Assembly (NCBI GenBank): GCA_022575985.1
Contig: JAKSXM010000156.1
Location: forward strand, 1-64,000
Direction of reading: 5' to 3'
Source of the DNA: Anagrus nilaparvatae
Taxonomy: Eukaryota; Arthropoda; Insecta; Hymenoptera; Mymaridae
DNA length: 64,000 nucleotides
Numbering within the stretch: the first letter of the stretch is position 1; each line of letters begins with the position of its first letter. Below the pieces are notes generated by a model, which was not told the DNA's origin, searched no databases, and worked only from the letters and a program-made list of their open reading frames with translations. A program made the position numbers and the translations under genes. Shown here one piece after another: positions 45,570 to 56,679 of the stretch.

Positions 45570-46110
45570 TTTTCCTTACATTTTATTACTAACACCCCTT
45601 TTTGCAACCACGTTATTTGTTTACTGAACAGATCTCAACCAATATTTTTTTAGTGGAATCTTTGTTATTACGTGCTTTTTCCAAAAATTAAAAAAAAAAA
45701 AAATTGCTGAACTTTAAGACCCCTTAATCTACTTAATTACTAAATATTTTACTCAATTCAAAACAACCCTGATAACCCCAAATTGTTATAACGGGCCTTC
45801 TAGGCATAGAAACACAGGGCACAAAGCTCTTGAATAGAGTTTTTTGGTAATTTTGCTGTAATCTCAAAAGTTAAAAAAATAATTCTTGTTGGCCACAATG
45901 TTTTGGCATTAAACTCACTTTTCAAACTCTGTAAAAAGCAATTTTTTATCGTGGATTCTCTCATTATTATATAGCCAATAAACCAAATGGCAATTTTTTG
46001 CCCAAATTGACAAATTTGTGACAAAAATAGGTTTCATATGGGTCTCAAAAATTTTCTACTAGCTTCGAATTCCCAAAACTTCTTTATTTGCCGTTTGTAA
46101 TCAACTTTGA
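45570..46110 (-). repeat. R1 interspersed repeat, inverted copy with 74-codon frame
   Basis: On the minus strand it gives GGTTTATTGGCTATATAATA, AATGAGAGAATCCACGAT and TGCCTAGAAGGCCCG in R1 order. The AACAAAGATTCCACT block on its distal side is shared with 31.85 kb. The minus frame 45800-46024 is open for 74 codons and aligns loosely with the 60-codon frame at 28689, which hints that R1 derives from a coding element. No domain is recognised. Confidence 0.65.
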
Positions 46111-46163
46111 CCCGCAAATTTGAGTTTCAGATTGATTTTAATTTTAAGTTTGACATCAGAATC

Positions 46164-47117
46164 TTATTTCTCAACCCGGCCACCCCCCTCTGTCCAAAAA
46201 TGGTGGGAACTTAAAAAGATTTTGGTTTTCTCAAATTGACTGGAAAAAGGGTCTAGTTTTTTATTCTCATTGGCCTTTTCAACTCTATAAATCTACTGTG
46301 CCCATTTTAGGCACTGAGCGGCGGCAGGTCGACATTTTAAAAACAGAAAAATTGAAATAAAAGTAGATTAACGGTAAGTTTGTTGAAATTTTTTTCTCTT
46401 AAAAGTTGTTATTTATTAAAACAAATTATTATTGTCCTATTCTTAGATGGTTAATTAAAAAAAAAAAAAAAAACCTTAAAAAACGGTGATGATATCTCCT
46501 ACATATCCAAAATAAAAAAGTTTTAGTGCAAAATGGTAGTATTTTAATACATAATAAGTGTGCCAAATATCAGGGGATTTGATTGAGTGGTTTCGGATTT
46601 AGCAATTTTAAGGGTAATTCTGAAACAAATTTTGACCCATTTTTTAAAGAGAATTAATACCCGAAAATTACTAAATCCGAAACTACTCAATAAAATCCCC
46701 TGATATTTGGTACACTTATTATGTATCAAAAGACTACCATTTTGCACTAAAACTTTTTTATTTTGGATATGTAGATTCAGAGATATCATCAGTCAAAGTA
46801 GCCGTTTTTTACCCATTTTTAAAAACTACATAGCACCCACAAAACTTTTTAAGAAATCAACTAATTATCACGCAAATGGTCTCATTTTCTTTGCTTTAAT
46901 AAATAACAACTTTTAAGAGAAAAAAATTTCAAAAACCTTTAATTTACTTTTATTTCAATTTTTCTGTTTTTAAAATGTCGACCTGCCGCCGCTCAGTGCC
47001 TAAAATGGGCACAGTAGATTTACAGAGTTGAAAATTTCCAGTTAATTTGAGAAAACCAAAACTTTTTTAAGTTGCCACCATTTTTGGTCAGAGGGGAGTG
47101 GCCGGGTTGAGAAATAA
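46164..47117. mobile_element. 954-bp foldback element
   Basis: TTATTTCTCAACCCGGCCAC faces GTGGCCGGGTTGAGAAATAA at 47098-47117. Arms pair through CACTGAGCGGCGGCAGGTCG against CGACCTGCCGCCGCTCAGTG, TAAAAGTTGTTATTTATTAA, and near the axis through GTGTGCCAAATATCAGGGGA against TCCCCTGATATTTGGTACAC. The axis is near 46645. Mirror frames at 46544 (-) and 46707 (+) are by-products. Only 26 bp separate it from the next palindrome. Confidence 0.85.
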
Positions 47118-47143
47118 TCGCCCATGCATATATAAATTTTGGT

Positions 47144-48157
47144 TTAACCCATTAACGCCCAGGCAGCCAAAACGTGCCACTTGATTAATACCGGCTTAGA
47201 TTTTCATTAAAAATTAAATTTTAAAATTGTTTTAAGACTAGAAACTCATGAGGAATTCAATTTTAGAATCATTTTTTACCAACAAACCCTCAGAAAATTT
47301 CTACAAGGGGCGGAAACTTAAAAAACAAGCGATTTTAGCCCTGTTTTGCGGCCAAAACGTGCCACTTTGACGTAAGTCTTTGTTATTCGTAAAATATTAT
47401 GTTTTTTTTCCTGCTAATTAGTACCCGGGGGTTTTTGAGGTTGCTAATTTCAAATATGAACTCAAAAAAATCATAAAAATTCATCTAGGGGTGGAAAATT
47501 GGGGTGAAAAGCGGTGAAAAATCGATTTTTATAAAAAACTTTATTTTTACTTGAAAAAACTTCATATTTGAAATCAGCAACCTCGAAAACCCCCCGGTAT
47601 AGTTTTTCAAGTAAAAATAAAGCCTTTTATAAAAATTGATTTTTCACCCCTTTTCACCCCAATTTTCCACCCCTAAATGAAATTTTAGTATTTTTTGGAG
47701 GTCATATTTGAAATCAGCAACTTCGAAAACCCCCCGATATAGTTTTTCATGTAAAAATAAAGTTTTTTATAAAAATCGATTTTTCACCGCTTTTCACCCC
47801 AATTTTCCACCCCTAGATGAATTTTTATGATTTTTTTGAGTTCATATTTGAAATTAGCAACCTCGAAAACCCCCGGGTACTAATTAGCAGGAAAAAAAAC
47901 ATAATATTTTACGAATAACAATGACTTACGTCAAAGTGGCACATTTTGGCCGCAAAACAGGGCTAAAATCGCTTGTTTTTTAAGTTTCCGCCCCTTGTAG
48001 AAATTTTCTGAGGGTTTGTTGGTAAAAAATGATTCTAAAATTGAATTCCTCATGAGTTTCTAGTCTTAAAACAATTTTAAAATTTAATTTTTAATGAAAA
48101 TTTAAGCCGGTATTAAGCAAGTGGCACGTTTTGGCTGCCTGGGCGGTAATGGGTTAA
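47144..48157. mobile_element. 1,014-bp TTAA foldback (piggyBac-like MITE)
   Basis: TTAACCCATTAACGCCCAGG and AGCCAAAACGTGCCACTT at the left face AAGTGGCACGTTTTGGCT and CCTGGGCGGTAATGGGTTAA at the right. TTAA occurs at both extreme edges, as expected for piggyBac-type insertion, and the tip resembles that of the 186-bp palindrome at 35395. The arms are about 400 bp. The centre contains extra direct repeats of about 170 bp built from GCAACCTCGAAAACCCCC, TTTTTCACCCC and CCAATTTTCCACCCCTA words, so the middle has expanded in tandem. No coding capacity. Confidence 0.85.
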
Positions 48158-48254
48158 AAATTAATTTATTGTGTAAAAACAAGTCGACACGCAGATAAGC
48201 TATCGGGCTTTAAACATTGAATTCCATAAAATGAAAATTAATAAAATAATTAAT

Positions 48255-48371
48255 TAAAATATATTTTGTGCTATTTTGTATTTTTAGAATATTTCATCGA
48301 TGCAAAGTTTATATAAAACCTATGAAATTTATTGTGTGGCACACATTTATAAGGTTTTTTACCTGTGTGAA
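48255..48371 (-). pseudogene. Possible C2H2 zinc-finger exon remnant
   Basis: On the minus strand a pyrimidine-rich tract and CACACAG lead into codons reading HTGKKPYKC, which is the C2H2 inter-finger linker HTGEKPYxC with one change, at the position where introns often split it. The following residues VPHNKFHRFYINFASM lack the second Cys two residues on and proper His spacing, so a working finger is absent. Nine matching residues are suggestive but may be coincidence in A+T-rich sequence (the codons AAA AAA CCT TAT AAA). The frame extends upstream to an ATG at 48495 in low-complexity sequence. Confidence 0.25.
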
Positions 48372-48499
48372 ACAAAAAGTACAATAATGAAAGGTTTAAA
48401 AAATGACAGCAATCTGATTGTTTATTTTTTAGATATCCGTGTCTACAAGGTGTCGATTTTTGCATCCTATAAGAGCTTTGCTGTACAATTATCATAAAT

Positions 48500-49070
48500 T
48501 AAATTTGTATATTTCAATATTATTCAGATAATTGTATAACGATTCGCTTACTTTTATTTATAGTCTCATAAGAGCCTTTCACTTTCGAGAAAAAAGTAAC
48601 CATCTAAGAATAGGACAATAATAATTCACATTTTGTTAATAATTTTTGTTTACTTTAAATTTTAAATATAAAACCTAAAAAAACTAAAAAAGCTCACAAA
48701 AGCTTCTAATGATTTCTAATTTTTTTAAATGTTTTGTTTTCTACTAAATGCTTGGCTAAATGATCCAAATAACAGTTTGTATTCATTATTTTAATAATTT
48801 ATTTGGTATTTTCATTGCAACATGTTTTGTAAACATCAACTTTTTCACTATTTTCACCTTTAGAATAAATAAAATATGTTGTATAAGAAATTTTGGAACT
48901 TTTACTATTAATTTTAATCAGGAGGAATGGGCACAAAATTTTTGATAGAGACAAAATAAATTAAGGTTTTGATTTTATTGATAAACATTTATTTTATGCA
49001 TAGAGTTTATAAAGTAATTTCATGGATAAATAGCACAAAAACTCGGTCAAGTTCATTTTTTAATTTTTTA
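48500..49070. other. A+T-rich non-coding stretch
   Basis: No gene is supported. The 61-codon frame at 48760 is A+T-driven. Confidence 0.5.
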
Positions 49071-49406
49071 AAACATTAAACATGTTTATAGGGAGCGGTA
49101 AACCTCCTGAGAACCCAAAAATCAAGGGGGGCCAAAAGTGTCCGATTTAAGCAGCTAGGGGTAAAAAGTTTCCAATTTAAGACGGAGGGTCAAATTGGAT
49201 TTAGAATAATCCGGGTTTAGGGGCTTAGAGTATAATACCGTTTTAAGGAATAAGAATAATTTGGGTTTAAAATCTTAACATCTAGTAAAGATGATAACTA
49301 AAAATTATAAAAATAGCAAATCTATTGTAATGTTACGTTATATTTATGCAATATACTTAGCCTTCAGCTGTACTAAACATATTCTAAGCATTTATGTTGT
49401 ATTTAC
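49071..49406 (+). mobile_element. CATG-family element
   Basis: It starts AAAACATTAAACATGTTTAT then AGGGAGCGGTAAACC, has AAGGGGGGCCAAAAGTGTCC and AGAATAATCCGGGTTTAGGG, and ends CTAAGCATTTATGTTGTATT then TAC. The middle ACTAAAAATTATAAAAATAG block matches the 37839 copy closely, showing these two are sister copies. Confidence 0.7.
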
Positions 49407-49539
49407 ATACATTGTTTATAAGTTTTTTTTGTTAAATCGTGTCAAAATTAGAAAATTTCTCCAATTTCATGGTTTCATTTCAAGATTTTTGGTAAAGAGT
49501 TTCCGATATAAAATTTTATTTTCGTGGGAAAATTAAAAT

Positions 49540-52020
49540 TTTTATAGTTTTAGCCGTAAATTTAAGTGAAAATAGCTACTATACTTGCAATTTACAACCA
49601 AAAAAAATTTCTCTGAAAAATATCCAAAAGTGATCATGTTTAACATATAAAAATTTCCATAAGGTAATTTTTGTTATAAATGGATGAAGTTGATTTTTAT
49701 GAATTTTTATTTTTTTTTTCAATATTTTTTTTTCTACTATGCTAATTTCTCACCAAGTCCTGTGAGCATATGACAATTTGACAGAAAATTTGAATTTTCA
49801 CGAGAAATTGCTACTGCTAGTAGGTTTGTTATCTTTTGAACAATGCAAATCAATTTGAAAAATTAATTAATATATTTTTTTATCGCCTGATGATAATTGA
49901 AATATATAGGATAAATTGTACTTATCGGTCTTTACGGGCTAATATTATTATTCACCAATACAAATTAATGTAATTTAATTAATACTATTAAACTGCTTTA
50001 TTTCGCCCATAGCGTGAATCACATTAACAACAGCTCAATAATTTTTTTTTTTTTAAATTAAAATAAATTTTTAATTTAATTTTTATTTTATTGTATTGGT
50101 GAATAATAATATTACAATAAATACAATTTATTCTATACATGTAAATTATTAAAATTCAATGAAAATTCATAAAATGGGATTTTTTAATAACAATTAAACA
50201 TGCCAATAAATAATAAATAATTTATTATGTTAAATTTAATAAAAAAACTAATTTGATAATATTATTTTTATGAAATTAATTAAAATGTTAATTTTATTTT
50301 TTTTTTATTTCAAAAAAACATAATAAAAGCTTTAACTTAAAAATTCAAATACAAATGCAGTTACGAAGATCGATACAAACCTATATAATCCTGCAAAAAA
50401 TAAAGAGATGGCGCCAGCAAGTTGTATTGTTGTTTTAATTGAATTTATACAGTTTCATACATTAATCCAGCAAATATTCTTGCATAAAAAAAAAATCAGT
50501 TATTTTTTCCTACAAAATTTATAAGTAAATCATAAAATAATTTTTTTTTTGTTAATACTTTTATTAATTTATTTAACGGATATGAAAAGTATTGTAGATA
50601 TTATTTTTGCAATTTTTTACTCTCTAATATTCCATTGCTCAAATTTTTATGTAAAATTAAGAAATTCTTATTTTGATTAAATTATATTTAAGTATTCTTT
50701 AAACTATATTGAAGAACTTTTTTAAACATTCAATACACAATTACCTAAATAAAAACCAAATTTTAATTAAAAATTTCTTAAAAATTTGAACCTAATACCT
50801 CAAGACCAATATTTTTAATAAAACAAAAGTATACACAAGAAAACCTTAATTGAATTAACAATATAATAGCATAATAAAGCTTATAATACTCAAATAATGA
50901 ATAAATTATATGACAGTGATTTAAATAAAAAATAGAAGATTTCATTTAAAAAATTATAAAATTAAACAATCGTAAGTCGAGAGTTAGATATCTCCCCCTT
51001 ACATTTAAAATAAATGTACTACACTACTGTTCCTTCAATTCAATTGAAATCTATTTCAACAAATATACATATAGAGTTGATATATCATTGAGGTCAGCAC
51101 TTAAATCTTCATTGTCGTTTGTATCGTTTATTGTTTCACCCTTCGAATATGAGAACGAATGTTTAATTTTTATTTTTTATATCCGTAGTTTTATAACCCG
51201 CACCTAATTTATATAGCACATATATATATACCTTAATTTTTTATAAGGGCTAGTTTCTATCCATCTATAAAAAAATCATTTCTTAATCTAAATCTTATAA
51301 TCTCAAAAAAAATATATTTCCTTTTTGGTTAAAATAAATAAATAAAAAAAAAAAGAAGATATATAGATGTATACTTAAAAATTAAAGAGCGGAAAACAGC
51401 TTCCCATAAAAAGTAAATTTAATTCACCAATTAAATTTTATTACTTTAGCTTTTTTTAGTTTTGTTTGTTATAATGTCTCACAATTATTAAAACTTTCGC
51501 AGAACATTTTATTAGTAATATATCATTATGATAATAAAAAATTTTTTTTTATTTACTTTTTAGTTTAATTATTTATTTGTATATATTGGTATATATATAT
51601 ATAGATTGAGTGTGCTCTGATTTTTATACTATTATTGTATTGCGTGATTAGAATACATTGTGATTTATGAATTTTTATATGAAAATTATTATTGCGATTT
51701 AAGAAAGTTTACTTATTTAATAAGTTTTATGGATTTTGACCATTTTTATTAAAATTTTTTTTATTCGTAGTTTATGAATTTCGTATTGCTATTTACTAAT
51801 TAATATGCATCTTTGAAATGTACATAATAATCCTATATCAGGATAAAATATTTTATATGGTGAAGAAAGTTTATATTTTATAAAGAAATAAAATAACTAC
51901 TTCTAAATAAACCTAAAAAATATATGTGCGTTTACAAATTGAATTCTTAGTCCTAAAATAACTCAAGTATTTATCGGCATCATTTAGGAATGAAAACTTT
52001 TTTTACCTGAAGTGGTAAGA
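49540..52020. other. A+T-rich non-coding stretch
   Basis: No gene, repeat copy or RNA gene is supported over about 2.5 kb. TA-rich microsatellite-like runs occur near 51215 and 51590. Confidence 0.55.
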
Positions 52021-52022
52021 GA

Positions 52023-52493
52023 TACATAGGGTGATCGTGCCTAAATAATAAATTTCAATTAATTTAATTATTTTAGGTCAATAACCACATTTTGGATGTA
52101 TTAAATTCAAAACCAATTCATTTTTCACTATTTTTATCATTTTTTCATAATTTTTTTTGATATCTGAAATCAGTTTTTTGGACATTTCTGTGCAAGTACT
52201 TGATGAAATCACTTGAAATTGAAAACCCTGCAACTAGATTAGATTTCAAAAAATTTGGTATAAGGGATTTTTGATTCATCGAGTAGGTTCTGAGAAATAG
52301 AGGATACACTTTCTCAAATATACATCCCTATACACACCAAGGCAACATAAGCATTTAGAGACATCGGAATGACCTGGGAACCAAATATCTCCACGAATTG
52401 GACAATTTAAAGGCTTTTCCGTTTTTTGACCAGACAAACTTATAAGGCACGATTTCATCTATGTACTGCATACATAGCGTGCTCGTGCCTAAA
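52023..52493 (-). other. Direct-repeat-flanked segment with 60-codon frame
   Basis: ATACATAGGGTGATCGTGCC at 52023 and ATACATAGCGTGCTCGTGCC at about 52469, each followed by TAAA, flank about 430 bp. Inside, the minus frame 52276-52458 has an ATG and reads CLISLSGQKTEKPLNCPIRG, then DIWFPGHSDVSKCLCC and LGVYRDVYLRKCILY. Five cysteines and a G+C content well above the local level make it look like true former coding sequence. ATG sits close to one flanking repeat and the stop follows TR. No domain is recognised. It may be an exon of a mobile element or captured gene. Confidence 0.35.
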
Positions 52494-52781
52494 AAAAATG
52501 ATTAAGAACAAGCTGGATATATAATCACTCGAAGCTCAAAATATTATAAGATCCCAAAATAATATAAGATATTTTCAAGCCAAATTAATGATAATCTTAT
52601 TAAATTATTTGTTATATTATGCTATTAAGTATATCATAGATAGCCGCGTATAAGATAGTTATTTTAAATAATAGATTTCATTCATTGGTTACTTGTTTTC
52701 TTATTTATATATGCTCTGGAAATCATTTCAGTTGCGAGAAGTATAAATATAATATAGATATGATAAATGTTTATTTTTAAC

Positions 52782-52930
52782 TTTTAACATGTTTATAGGC
52801 AGAGGGTATTACAAGCATGTCATTTGGAGGGGGGGGGAGTTAAATAGAGTTAGATGAATTTCGATTTAAGGACTTATAATATTTTCTTTTTAGAGACTTA
52901 AAATAATAAGAAGCTTAAATTTTTTTGGCT
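52782..52930 (+). mobile_element. CATG-family element, truncated
   Basis: CTTTTAACATGTTTATAGGC begins the copy. A G-rich block (GGAGGGGGGGGGAG) and the words GGACTTATAATATTTTC and GAGACTTAAAATAATAAG follow. The ACCGGTT-side end is missing. Confidence 0.6.
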
Positions 52931-53082
52931 TAAGGACTTAAATTTATAAAGTTTTTAAGATACAAAATATTAAACTTATAAAAATGTCTCGCACTTGAGG
53001 TTTTTCTCTATAGAAGTATCGAGTGACCTCACAGAAGTAACATGCAATGGTCAGTTAAATCCCAAACGTTCCTAAATGAAAA

Positions 53083-53541
53083 TTTTGGGAGCACCTACTA
53101 TTTTTAATAACTTTCCATTTTCCAAATTTTTCCATTTTCTGGATTTTTCTGCAATCTAATCAAAATTCTGACTCGATTTTTGTATTCCATTAGAAATTTT
53201 ACTCTCTTTATTCTTATTAGACCCTGTTTTTTGAGAAATTTTGAAAACTTCTGTAATTCTTTATAAATAAAAACAATAATAATTCATAAAATTGATAAAA
53301 TTGATAAAAGTAATAAAAATTAGCAAAATTCTATTTTTTTTATTTTTATACAAAATGTTTCTTCTTTATTTTATACAGCATTACAGAAAAGTTCAGCATT
53401 TGTCAAAAAAGACGGTCTATAGTAAAATTTGACGAGGAATCCAAAAATTGAGTTAGGATTTTAATAAGATTATAGTAAAAACCAGAAAATGGAAATTTTT
53501 GAAAATGGAAAGTTATTAAAAATAATAGGTGCTCCTAAAAA
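53083..53541. mobile_element. 459-bp foldback related to the 1273 element
   Basis: TTTTGGGAGCACCTACTATT faces AATAGGTGCTCCTAAAA. Arms pair through AATAACTTTCC against GGAAAGTTATT and GACTCGATTTTTG against CAAAAATTGAG. The inner words (TTTTCTGGATTTTTCTGCAA, AAATTTTACT, TTTATACAGCATTACAG) match the core of the 1273-3035 palindrome, but the outer arms and tips are different. The two therefore share a core but not ends. Confidence 0.8.
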
Positions 53542-53549
53542 GTATCAGA

Positions 53550-55550
53550 AATAAAAAAAACCTGGTTTTCCTTTTACATCACTATTAAATCCTTATTTGA
53601 CTCCACTATAAGGATCCCTGATAAATTTGTAATCATAATTGGCATAATGAACTTTTTTTAACAAAATTTGGCATGGGGGATGAATAATGTTATTTGTTGA
53701 ATGTTAGTAAATATTTGCGTCTAATTTGTAAAATTTTAATAAATTAATAGTTGATTTCCAAAAAAAACTGCTTTTATCTCAGGTAAATTTTAGTATAAAT
53801 GAAAATTGAAGTTAAACCTACCCCATATGAGCTTTCTGTTCTGTATACTATATAAATGATAAATTACCAGTGAACACGGAATTTTTCATGTTGAATAAAA
53901 TTGGCATCTGTTTTTCGGTAAATAACCTAATTTTTTTTTAATTCAGTTTTAGCGAAAACTCAAGTTATGAGACTTTTCAAAAGAAAATCTTTTTGGAAGA
54001 GTAAATTAGTAAAAATTTGACAAAAATACATACCTATTTACTCTTCCAAGACCTTAAAATTTTTTTTTTAACTTTTGTAGCTTTTAAGCCATGGTAACGA
54101 ATGTTTAATTTTGAAGCATTTGATCATTTTAAGTTAACGTTATTTTGCTCCTTTTAATATTATTACTTATTAATAAACGTTAAAAATATATAATTCAGTA
54201 TGATTATAACATGTTTACTGATTTTCACTAACTTTAGTCAATTTTTTGTTTTAAACGTCAGCAATCGTATAATTTAACTTTTAGGGATCCCAAAATTTAT
54301 ATGGAATCTTTGTTTTTTTTTTGTTCTTTTACTAATATATTTTTGTTTTTCTAAATGAGATTAATTCAGGTCACTTGTGTCGGTTAATTCTTATGTGCAA
54401 GTCTTGAATCGCAGTAAAATATATTATTTGAACATAAAAAATCAATTTAAACCTGTAAATTTGTCAGCTATTTGGGAAGCTGATTTGCTCCTAACTTTCA
54501 GAATAGGTTTCGGTAGTTAAAAAAACATCCCCTATGTCCTCAGTTTATCTGAATGCCATAAGATAGCTATTAATTCTAATATTTCAGATACCTCTATCGC
54601 AAAAATTTACATTTTAAAAATATTATTCTTATAAAATAATGAATAAATCTCGGAATAAGTGTAACAAAAACTTTTTTTAATGACATTTTTCGTTAAACTT
54701 TGATAAAATTAAATTTATTTATTTTCTTTGTTTATCATATTTAAATAAGTTACATTACTTTACATGTATGTGCATAAGGATAAATAATGTTATTATATCA
54801 TTATACTTATATTTCGTTTCTTTTGAGCGAGTAATGTAATATACTTAGAATTTCCATTGCAAAAGTAAAGTATGTTATTTTACTTAAGTATAATTAAATA
54901 TATTTTTTTCTCAAAAAAAAAGTTAAAAATTATTTTTTTTCTATTAATATAAAATTTTTAATTTTTCTTAATATTTTATGGGTTGATTCCTTGAATTCGA
55001 TTCCTTTCTAAAGTTTATAAGAGTTTAATTTACAAGTCTTTAAATTGAGCCCAAAATATTTGTTGCCAAGGATATAAAAAAAAAATAATTTTCAAAACTT
55101 TTTAGCCTTTTAGACCTCAACCATTCTTTTTCCAGCGTAGCACGTAGTTTTCATATTTTCGTTTTTTTGACTATTTTTAACTTTTTTGCTATTTTTCTTA
55201 TTTTTTTTTCTAAAGTGCCTATTTTAGAGTTAACTTTTTTTAACCTCATAGAGTTTCATAATAATTTCCCATAAAATCTTATTTTGGGATCAAAAATTTT
55301 ATTTGATCCGATTTGATCTGTGAATAGCTTTAACATCTCAGCAGAAGAAAGCTAAGTTATCTTGTTTTAGGTTTTAATTTACTTGCTTACTCATAGGTTT
55401 TCAATACCTAAAACTATTTTCTTTGGTTTTGTCATTTTGAAGCCTCTAGATTTAAAAATAACGATGTTTAATAAAATTATTTAGCGAAAATTCCAAACTT
55501 TTCGTTAAAATTAAAATCTGATAAAATATTCGGTATTCCAGAAAAATTTT
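53550..55550. other. A+T-rich non-coding stretch
   Basis: No supported gene is present. Acceptor-like sites such as AATATTTCAG near 54585 are followed by short frames only. Confidence 0.5.
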
Positions 55551-55554
55551 ACTA

Positions 55555-55983
55555 CACTGTGAAAAAGTAACTTTCTTACATTAACAAAAAAATTAGAACA
55601 TTTTCGAAAAATTAGTAAATTTTCGAACAAATTTGTAAATATTCGAAAAAAATCGTATATTTACTAAATTTAGTATATTAACAAAAAATTCGAGAATTCT
55701 CCATTTTTTTTTTGTGATTTTACGAAAAAAGTTGTAAATTCACAACTATTTTTCGGAAATTTACAACTATTTTTTGTAAATTTTCGAAAAAAAATTGTAA
55801 ATTATCAATTTTTCTTGCGAATTCACAAAAAATAATCGAGAATACTCGAATTTTTTGTTAATATACTAAATTTAGTAAATATACGATTTTTTTCGAATAT
55901 TTACAAATTTTTTCGAAAATTTACTAATTTTTCGAAAAAATTCTATTTTCTTTGTAAACCTAAGAAAGTTACTTTTTACAGTG
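55555..55983. mobile_element. 429-bp foldback MITE with TA flanks
   Basis: CACTGTGAAAAAGTAACTTT faces AAAGTTACTTTTTACAGTG, with TA on both outer sides (55553-55554 and 55984-55985), the target duplication of Tc1/mariner-type elements. Internal pairing includes TTCGAAAAATTAGTAAATTT against AAATTTACTAATTTTTCGAA and ATATTTACTAAATTTAGTAT. A second TTCGAAAA-rich motif near 30420-30500 resembles a fragment of it. Confidence 0.85.
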
Positions 55984-56186
55984 TAGATTAACTTATTAAA
56001 TAAGCAAGAAGTTCATAAATTCATAAAAAATAAGTTTTTTTTTTTCAATTCCAGCAAAAAATTATAATAAAACAGCAAAAATATAATGACACTGAAGTAG
56101 AAAAAAAAAGTCTCATTTACTCAATTAAACTTTTTTATAAATAAAATTATTTATGCACAATATTTTAATAAAAATATGAATTTCAA

Positions 56187-56672
56187 CAACAAAAACTTAT
56201 AACCGGTTTGTGTAAACACAACCTAAATGCATGGAACATGTTTACTTCCAAATCAGGACTAGATATAATACAAATGTTACTCTACATTACAATACAATCT
56301 CCTATTGTTGTAATTTGTAATTATCACCTTACTAGTTGTTAAGATTCTAAACCCAAACTATTTTGATTCCCTAAACCTGAATTATTATAAGTCCCTGAAC
56401 CTGAATTATTCCAAGTCCCTAAATCGATATTATTCTAAGTCCATAAACCTGTATTATCCTATGTCCTTAAGCCCAGATTTTTCAAACTCTTTTAAAAGTA
56501 TTTTATTTATTTATATATACTTACCTAATTATTCTAAGTCTTATTTGACCCCCCCCCCCCTTAAAAAGGACAAATTTGACCCCCCCCCCCTTAAATAGGA
56601 CAAATTTGACCCCCCCCTTAATTTTCAAGTTCTGAAGTACCCCCTCCCTATAAACATGTTCCATGTTAAAAA
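56187..56672 (-). mobile_element. CATG-family element, most complete copy
   Basis: It begins AAACTTATAACCGGTTTGTG, then AAACACAACCTAAATGCATG and GAACATGTTTACTT. It ends CCTCCCTATAAACATGTTCC then ATGTTAAAA. Inside are seven AAGTCCCTAAAC/AAGTCCATAAAC words and a minisatellite at 56548-56625 of three units built from TTTGACCCCCCCCCC and TTAAAWAGGACAAA. Subterminal ACATGGAACATGTTTA occurs inverted at both ends, the nearest thing to terminal repeats in this family. No coding frame. Confidence 0.8.
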
Positions 56673-56679
56673 AAATCAC

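Noticed and set aside
46544..46916. 81- and 69-codon frames
   Set aside because: They are mirror products of the 46164-47117 palindrome.
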